From Allomyces arbusculus (taxonomy: Eukaryota > Blastocladiomycota > Blastocladiomycetes > Blastocladiales > Blastocladiaceae), in assembly GCA_027604705.1 (NCBI GenBank), contig JADHYV010000003.1:124001-188000 (forward strand): a stretch of DNA of 64,000 nt, given 5' to 3'. The notes under the pieces are model-generated. The model had not been told where the DNA came from and searched no databases. It saw only the letters and a list, made by a program, of their open reading frames with translations. The translations under genes and the position numbers were made by a program. This document shows positions 57,601 through 64,000 of this stretch, in pieces. Within the stretch, counting starts at the first letter, position 1; every line of letters begins with the position of its first letter.

Positions 57601-58784
57601 GTGTGGGACGTGGTGGAAGGGAAGTGGGAGACAAAAGATACAGCCGCCTCCACCGTCGCCGCCGATCCCGATGCCCGCTGGGCCGCCCGCGCCGCGCGTG
57701 TGCCACGCCGCACAAAAAAACCAGCAACGCACGCCGCGCGTGCGTGCATGGCGGCGGGCGCGCGAACTGGCCCCGCGGCCGAGCAGGAATTTGTCGGCAC
57801 CCCTTGACACCATCCATCACCATCAAGGAAACGACGATCACAACAAGGTTGCTCGCGCCGCCGTCCTGACCCTGGCTGCCGTGCGCAGTGTCAAAGGCGT
57901 GGTTGGCCGGTTGACACGTTGCGCGTGCACGACAGTCGCGCGAGGAGGGCGAAATGAGAGCGCGTGATGCGGTCCTGCACCAGCCCCAGGGCGGACGGTG
58001 ACCGGGAAGTGGGGACGTCGGCGGCGGCCAGGGCAGGGCGGAGAACGCACGCGTGGCCGAGCCACAGGTGCGGGAGTGTGGCGTTCAGCAGCAGGTGGCC
58101 GGCCGACCGACCACACCACCTCCACCAACGTCGGCCGCGACGACCGCGGTGGCAACCACCCGAATTCGAAAAGAAGACAGCGGGAACGCGAAGAGGGCAC
58201 CAAGGAGAGCGGGATACCGCGTCGGATCGACCGAAGCACGCCGTGGAGGCAAGAAGACGCACCCTTTTGTGTACGTGTAGTGGGTGTCGACGTGGCGAGT
58301 CAGGTCACCCTGGAGAACACAAAATGAAGATGAACTGGTCAGTTCTCTGTTCGTTGGGCCACGCAAGCGACTGATTGAAGCCAAAGCGCACCAGAACGTA
58401 GAACGCCGCGGTACAGTCGCCCCAGGCGCACACAAATGGAGGCTGCCGAGGGGTCGGAGGGGCAGCAGCAGCGGTCGAATCCTGACCGTGGCCGCTGCCG
58501 CCGCCGTCATGAGCCCTACTGCTGTGGCTGCTGCTGCTGCTTTCCATGCTGCTCGTCGATGCCGAGCGACAAGACGACTCGAGCGGCACCGTGCCCGTCA
58601 TCGGCCGCGTGGTGGCGGCCGGGCCGTGATGGTGCTCGTGCCGATGCTGGTACTGGTGCTGGTGCGGCTGCGGCACCGGATCGCCCGGATCCGGGGGCGG
58701 CGACTCGTGCATCAGGTTGAGCGCAACGACGGGCGCCGGTCGTGCGGGCGCGGGTGGTGGACGAGGAGCAGCGGGTGCGGACAT
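54640..58784 (-). CDS. Three-finger C2H2 transcription factor with 818-codon disordered tail (1053 aa)
   Basis: The model is complement(54640..57093, 57173..57349, 57438..57540, 58275..58309, 58392..58784), all in phase. Exon 1 encodes a Pro/His/Ser-rich leader and the first half of finger 1 (CAWGDCTAAFYVL). A 35-nt exon completes it (GDLTRHVDTHYT). Exon 3 encodes finger 2 (CRWKDCWRRVGF, then HMQFHMNSH), which has two extra residues. The TGARPFQ linker leads into finger 3 in exon 4 (CPVCLKRFSTVPNF, then HSKNVH). The donor after VL was chosen because it alone gives the standard Phe-x5-Leu spacing. Exon 5 is acidic and Ser/Arg/Pro-rich with basic NLS-like clusters (RKRVKRPR). It is a likely nuclear DNA-binding regulator; the GLI/ZIC- and AEBP2-like finger styles were considered but the subfamily is open. 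Confidence 0.82.
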
Positions 58785-60078
58785 GTGCAAGAACGTTGGG
58801 ACAGCAGCAGCAGGGAGCCAGGCGGCGAGCGCCGTGGCAGCAGCAGAGACGACGGCGGCGGCGGCGGCAGGCAAGGCGGCGCGGTAGGACGCGATCAATC
58901 CGGGTGACCCGACTCGGCTTGGCGGGGCGGGCAAAATACGGCGAGACGATGCGGGGAGGTTACGGCGCGCGGCGAGCGGGCGAGATCAAGGGCGCTGGCG
59001 GAGTAGCGCGAGCGCGAAGAGCGAGAGCGCGAGAGCGAGCTTGGGTGGCGAGAAAGGGCCGAGGGCAAATACTCCGTCGTTGGCGGGCCAAACTTGAGTC
59101 GCTGGTGGAGCACTGGGTCCAAGAGATGAGGAGAGGGAGCGCGGAGCGAATTCGAGGCTTTTGACTTCGACGCGGTCAGCAGCGCGCGCGGGGGTCGACA
59201 GGGCGGCACAGGCAGTGCACAGAACAGTGGGCGCCGGTCGGGCGCGCGTGGCCGAGTGTGGTGGTGGTGGTGGTGGCCCCGTCCAGGTGGCCGGGCCCTG
59301 CCAGCGCGGGCAACCGCCAACACCAACCACTTCTCCAACACTCGCTTGCAAATTCGCAGCCGAAAAATCGGCGCCATTTCCGGTCATTTCGTGCCCTGAT
59401 CAGCAATCGTCAATTTCCACTCGATTTGCGTGACGCATTTCATCTTGAGCATGGGCAAGTTGGAAGCCAAAAAGCTGCTGGGCGCGTGCACGAGAGCAGA
59501 GATGCTGCATGAGTGGGGCCCGAAAGCGAATTTTCCACATGACTTGGCGCGCAGCATTGGTGCATCCTCGACGACAAACGGCGGCGAAGACGACGCGCTT
59601 CCATCGCCCCGCCCAAACACTGTCGACATCAGCGAGCGCCCGGCCCGCGCGGCACGAACCGCGCGACCTCCACCGCCCTGCAGGTCGCGCCGGGCGCACA
59701 CGCGCACGCGCGCGCCCCCCGCATCCGTCGCACGGCCGCACCGCTCGTCGCACAACGACCACGACACCACTCGAGGGCCCTCCTTGGATCCGATTGCTCG
59801 CGGGCGCGCTTGCTCCCATCCAGAGACAGCTCGAGGCACAAACCGCGCCGTCGACCGGGCTCGCGGTGCACCGCCCGCCCACCGTGCCGCGTGCCGCGCG
59901 GGGAACAGCAGCGTGCTGCACGACACGTGGCCGTATTGGTCTGATCTCGCGGCGCCCCAGGCCGATGGACCGGCCGACAGCTGCAACTTCATCGACCGTA
60001 CCGTCCCTTTGATCCGTGAGTGCGCCGCGAGCGTGCCACGGCAACCAACCTGCTGCAACATTTGATCCTCGATCGATC
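58785..60078. other. Divergent promoter region with (GTG)n stretch
   Basis: Upstream of the zinc-finger gene (minus) and the small membrane-protein gene (plus). Contains a GTG-rich run near 59258-59277. Part of 59900-60003 could be an upstream exon of the membrane-protein gene. No separate gene supported. Confidence 0.4.
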
Positions 60079-61014
60079 ATGGACCTGTCTGGCGCGTCGA
60101 TCGTGCCAGCGTCGTCACTCGCCGCTGTCGTTGCTCGTGTCGCGCCGCGGATGCTCGTCGTGTTGCTGCTGGTCCCGCCGTCGCTCCGTAAAATCGCTGG
60201 TGAAGGCGGATCGCCGTTGGTGCTGGCCGTGTGGGTGATGGCATCCACGTTACTGGAGGGAGCGTGCAGTCTCGCGGCGCTCGACGTGCAGGGCGGCATT
60301 GCGTCGTGCGTGTACCTGGTGCTCTGGGCCGCTCTCTATGGCCAGTGGATTGCGTGGGCGCACAATTGGTCGCCCGCGACGTTGGACCAGGACGCTATAG
60401 CTATGAGTGCCGAAACCACACCCGAAACTGTCGCGGATCACTTTGACGCGTCGCTCTCGCGTAGGTCCAGTTTGAGCGCTGATGGCCAGACTGCGACCGA
60501 CCCAACCGATGCGGTTCCAGATTCATCGCTCCGAAACCGACACCGGCACGGTCGCCGCCGAATGTTGCGGCCCAGCGACCACGATGCGCTCCTTGCCCGA
60601 CGGGACGAAAGCAGAAGCAGCGACACGAGCACCGACGATGAGACGGGCCGGGCAACGATGACGGCGTTCCACAGTTTTTCCTCGGCCGACTGGACGCCTC
60701 GGACGCTCCCGATCGATGATACCGTGACGCGATCATTCGCTGGGTCTCGTATTGTTCGTGCTGACGAGGTGGGCGTCGTGGCACCCATACCCGCATCGAT
60801 TCCGCTCCCGGCGTCGTCCACGTCGCTGTTTGCGACAGAAGCATCGCCGTGGCTCTCTCGCACAAGTCCACCCGACGGAGGTATCTGCGAGCCGTTGTCG
60901 CCGTCGCGCTGGCTGTTGCGTCGCCAAATCGACGTCGATGAGAGAGTGGAGCGGCACCTGGATGAGGTGGGCCAGCCGGACTTGAGTAGGGTTGATGGGC
61001 GCATAGAGGGCTGA
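60079..61014 (+). CDS. Small multi-pass membrane protein, family unknown (311 aa)
   Basis: From ATG 60079 there are three hydrophobic segments in the first 100 residues: SSLAAVVARVAPRMLVVLLL, PLVLAVWVMASTLLEGACSL and ASCVYLVLWAALYGQWIAW. A hydrophilic Asp/Ser/Thr-rich tail of about 210 residues with RHRHGRRR-type basic patches follows. An alternative model splices an upstream exon ending at about 60016 (GTGAGT donor) to an acceptor near 60108. It would add residues reading WPYWSDLAAPQADGPADSCN, a soluble or lumenal N-terminus before the first membrane segment. I cannot decide between them. The tail-to-tail neighbour stops only 21 bp away at 61036. Confidence 0.55.
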   Translation: MDLSGASIVPASSLAAVVARVAPRMLVVLLLVPPSLRKIAGEGGSPLVLAVWVMASTLLEGACSLAALDVQGGIASCVYLVLWAALYGQWIAWAHNWSPATLDQDAIAMSAETTPETVADHFDASLSRRSSLSADGQTATDPTDAVPDSSLRNRHRHGRRRMLRPSDHDALLARRDESRSSDTSTDDETGRATMTAFHSFSSADWTPRTLPIDDTVTRSFAGSRIVRADEVGVVAPIPASIPLPASSTSLFATEASPWLSRTSPPDGGICEPLSPSRWLLRRQIDVDERVERHLDEVGQPDLSRVDGRIEG

Positions 61015-61035
61015 TTTCTCCGCGTGTGTTCGCTT

Positions 61036-61980
61036 TTACATTTCATGGCGGGACTGATCCACATCGAAATCTTTGATCACGACGCCGACTTGGTCACATT
61101 CCAATTTGGTACAAAGACACCCCGCGTGCCGGCTGCCGACAGCGACGCGGTTCCCGACAAGGACGAGATCGTTCGGCTTGGTCCCAAGGCCGCTGATGAC
61201 TCCGTGGCACTCGGCGCGTCTGAACGTGCGGTGGGATTTCGTGCTGGGCCCAAAGCGAGTCGCTACGCAATGCCATGAGGGGGGCAAGTTTCAGTCTCAC
61301 AAACAACCAAATCAAACGACCACGCCGTGAACGACATTGTCGTGAAACATGGTGCCGCGACTGCGTACCTGTCTTACTCGCTCGCCGCGACCGAGACTGA
61401 CTTGAAGGCAGGCGACCGGGTCGCCCGATCCGTCGTCGACGACCGTCAATGTGTCGACATCTACAAATGTGAGCACACAATCAGTTAACGCTTGATCGGG
61501 CTTCCTTCTCCATCATGTCAAGCGACCGTCGCGGATCCCATTGGTGCGTACTGTTGACTTCAGCGATTCCGCGCGACCGAGCGATATCGAGGACGGAAAT
61601 GGCAGCTGGGATCCACGGCTCGACGGCGAGCACAAACACGTCCTCGAATTGGACCAAGGAGCGACCGATCCAGTCTAATCGCGGCAAAGCGAGCTGAATC
61701 AAGGTGGATTCGTCCTCATGGTGCAACGGCGGCCGCTCAGCTTACCAATGACGACTGGGAACGGGTCCGGGTTGGTGGGCGTGCCGCTGACATTTGACGA
61801 GTTGAGCGTAATAAACGACGTTGGTGCAGGTAGTGGCGGCGCAGGTTTTCCGGTGCTGTTTGCTGGTCCACTTGTACTGGGCGCGGCGTTGGTGGTCGTG
61901 CTGCTGCCACTGCCATTCACCATTATGCCGGTCGAGGATCGTGCGCCGCGATGGCTAGGTTTGCGCTCCCTGTTGCTCAT
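61036..61980 (-). CDS. Probable OB-fold protein, exon structure provisional
   Basis: Coding-like minus-strand pieces lie in order. 61980 to about 61753 is a Ser/Thr/Pro-rich leader ending NPDPFPVVI. About 61680-61548 encodes WIGRSLVQFEDVFVLAVEPW and ARSRGIAEV. About 61457-61380 encodes VDTLTVVDDGSGDPVACLQV. About 61262-61036 encodes LGTKPNDLVLVGNRVAVGSR and ends DFDVDQSRHEM. The strand pattern V-x-A-V then T-V-D-D-G-S-G-x-x-x-A-C is that of OB-fold nucleic-acid-binding proteins such as Stn1, Ten1 or Rpa2. The junctions to 61680 and 61457 are in phase; the last one needs a weak donor. The opposite strand also has plausible frames here, so strand is not fully secure. Confidence 0.4.
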
Positions 61981-62636
61981 ACTGTTGCGGTCGCTTTTCC
62001 TGCAGCTGTTTGCACCAAGTACGTCGCTGTGCTGTCGTTTCCTGCTTGCCGTCGATCACAATTAATTTCACGAGCCGAGCTGTTGGCGTTTAGCAAACAG
62101 TGCTGGCCAGGCTGGCCGTGTCTTTGCAACGTCGATGTCTTGCTCGACACGACCACGTGACGATTTGGAGCGGCGCACACCACGCGTGTGCTGTGGCCCG
62201 ACAACCTCTCTGCGTGCGCATGCGCGCCGAAAGGAAATCAAAACCGCGGGGCCGCCACCAACGGCGCCGTCGTGGTGCTCCGCAATCTGCTTGCAAATCC
62301 CGCCGCCTCCGCGCACGAACTACCCCACGCTGCAGCCGACCGCCACCAGTTCCACGGTGACCCCGAATCTCGACTTCCGCTAGGCCGCCGCGTGCACGAC
62401 CCACCTGGCGTGCTGTCGACAGTCGACAGCAGACAGCCGGAACTCGACACGTTCAAGCTGCAAGTGGTCTGGCAAGCGTGCCTCACGACAGCCTCCAGCG
62501 CTCTCCCGGCCGTGAACGTTCGGTGCCTCGCAGTCATCGCCAAGCAGCAACAACAGAAGCGCGTTGATCCGCCGACGTGTACTCAACCCGAACCGGCTGT
62601 ACCAATTCATCGCCCTGGCCACGAGCAACGTCAATC
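61981..62636. other. Divergent promoter region
   Basis: Between the OB-fold-like gene (minus) and PIK1 (plus). No supported coding frame. Confidence 0.5.
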
Positions 62637-64000
62637 ATGGCCGCGCAGGCGCCCCGCTCTGTTACAGTCCCTCCGGCAGTGACGACTCTCCCAGTCGCAA
62701 CGACCCCGCGGCCGAGTACGGCGACGACGTCGACCACGTCGCCCGACTCGCGGTTCGGCCCAGCACACGCGGGGTTGCTGCGCTTGTTCCGGTCTGATTT
62801 CTTTGACGAGTGGATGGCCGTCTACTACCTGTTTAAGTACCCCGACCATGCAGGTACGTGAATTGATTGTACTGCCGTACTGTGCTCTCTCTCAGACGGG
62901 CCGCTGACCGATGGTGCGAATTTGAATGGGGACGGGGGACCAGGAATACAGCAATACCTCTGCGATGCGCTACGCCAATTTCCCGTCGCATCGGTGCAAG
63001 AGTACCTGCCGCAGCTCGTGTACGTGCACGTTGCGTCAGTTCGTTTGTGTGGTCAGGGTGAACTGACTGAATGCGTTTCTGCTTTCGAATAGCCATATCC
63101 TGGTTACTTTTCCGTCCATGATCCATCTCGAGACGATGATTGTGGAACTGTGCCGCGTCTCGACCCATTTCGCGCTCCTGGTATGCGCTTCGCTGGCTTG
63201 ATTGTCCACCAAGCCCGCACGGCTGACGCGTTTGTTTGGTTTCTCTAGACGCTCTGGTACTTCCAGTCGTACCTGGCAGACCTCGAGGACATGCCGACGG
63301 CACCGGCCACGAAAACGTGCGCGCGCGTCATTGGCACCGTCGAAGACATTATTCTCGCGCGCGAGGATGACCTCGACCACCACGCAACCGCGCATACCGA
63401 CTCGGACGACGAGCCCGTGAACCCGAAGGACACGAAGACGCGGCTCATGCCGCGCATGTCCACATCAACCTCCACCGCGGCGGATGCGTCGAATCCCGCT
63501 GCTTCGGCTGCAGCGGCAGCATCACCGTCGCCCGCACATCGCGGGCTCGGATCGCCTGCGAGCCCTGCGCTGGCCCCGAGCAGCAGCAACGTGTTCCGTG
63601 GTCCGACCGTGTCGCCGTCGCTTGAGGACCTGCACAAGGGCAAGGCCTTTTCGTTTTCGCATTTCGTGCAGCGCGTCGCGTCGCTCTCGACGGGTCCGAA
63701 TGGCTCCTCGGGTGGCCCTGCGTCGCCGAGCTCCAAGCGGTCGTCTATCTCGTCGACGCGGTCTGGGTCGGCAGCGGTGACCCCGCTCGAGTCAGAGCGG
63801 CAGGCCCGGCCCGACACGATCGATACGGCAACGACCGCGTCGTCGCGGCGGCGCGGGTCGTCGGCCTCGGTCGACTCGTCGCTGTGCAACGACCCAAAGT
63901 GGCTCGAGCGGTACTACTTTCACTCGGAAATGCAGTTTATTGCCGCGCTCGTGGGCATTTCCGACCGGCTCGTGCAGGTCCCGCGCGAAGCGCGCCAGTC
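62637..64000 (+). CDS. PIK1: Phosphatidylinositol 4-kinase Pik1 / PI4K-beta, N-terminal part
   Basis: Makes PI4P at the Golgi. Only the N-terminal region is in the window; the gene continues past 64000. Exons are 62637..62853, 62944..63019, 63094..63181 and 63249..>64000, in phase. After a Thr/Pro-rich leader of about 45 residues comes the Pik1/lipid-kinase-unique helical block: LLRLFRSDFFDEWMAVYYLF, KYPDHAG then IQQYLCDAL (across intron 1), VQEYLPQLV-HIL (across intron 2), CRVSTHFALL-TLWYFQSYL (across intron 3). A Ser/Ala/Pro-rich spacer follows, then the next helical part (WLERYYFHSEMQFIAALVGI). The kinase domain lies beyond the window. It pairs functionally with Golgi Sed5 but is not linked in expression. 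Confidence 0.93.

Noticed and set aside
61044-61460. Plus-strand coding-like pieces (MAGLIHIEIFDHDADL and VVKHGAATAYLSYSL)
   Set aside because: Plausible at first sight, but they have no in-phase joins and lie between two minus-strand pieces that form a consistent OB-like series; kept only as a caution on strand.

Overview
This is a gene-dense, GC-rich eukaryotic nuclear window. It has short spliceosomal introns (about 45-210 nt), compact UTRs and strongly GC-ending codons. A complete axonemal (flagellar) dynein heavy chain sits beside genes typical of fungi: prephenate dehydratase, aminodeoxychorismate lyase (pABA/folate), Pik1 PI4-kinase, Sed5 and an LPMO-type secreted oxidase. Together these point to a flagellated, zoospore-forming early-diverging fungus. 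The GC content and intron style suggest Blastocladiomycota (Allomyces, Blastocladiella or Catenaria kind), but this is inference and no species can be named.

Layout. At 0.9-2.8 kb a minus-strand gene encodes a Gln/Ala/Ser/His tandem-repeat protein. The dynein heavy chain (DNAH10-like, 4687 aa) fills 4.8-19.1 kb. From 19.3 to 22.4 kb lies a minus-strand seven-TM gene with a decayed tandem copy upstream. From 22.9 to 24.6 kb lies a B-lectin gene fused to a long helical domain with a buried hydrophobic hairpin. The rest is mostly housekeeping: eS7, mitochondrial uS15, an EGF-like plus multi-TM protein, prephenate dehydratase, an unknown gene, an M17 aminopeptidase (NPEPL1 type), cyclin H, Sed5, mitochondrial intermediate peptidase, RNA polymerase II Rpb4, an NSRP1-like splicing protein, an unknown membrane protein, a PPR-like protein, aminodeoxychorismate lyase, an LPMO-like secreted protein, a C2H2 zinc-finger factor with a very long disordered tail, a small membrane protein, a probable OB-fold protein, and the 5' part of Pik1 running off the right end.

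Genes are independent transcription units, often in divergent or convergent pairs with 20-600 bp between them; there are no operons. They fall into themes rather than one pathway: flagellar motility, gene expression (eS7, uS15m, Rpb4, cyclin H, NSRP1, zinc-finger factor), Golgi traffic (Sed5, Pik1), mitochondrial biogenesis (MIP, uS15m, PPR), chorismate-derived metabolism (prephenate dehydratase, ADC lyase) and secreted or surface proteins (LPMO, lectin, 7TM and EGF proteins). Intron boundaries were placed by hand, using reading frame, family conservation and the local signals (donors mostly GTACGN or GTGCGN, acceptors mostly TAG). No tRNA, rRNA, CRISPR array, virus-derived element or transposon was recognised.
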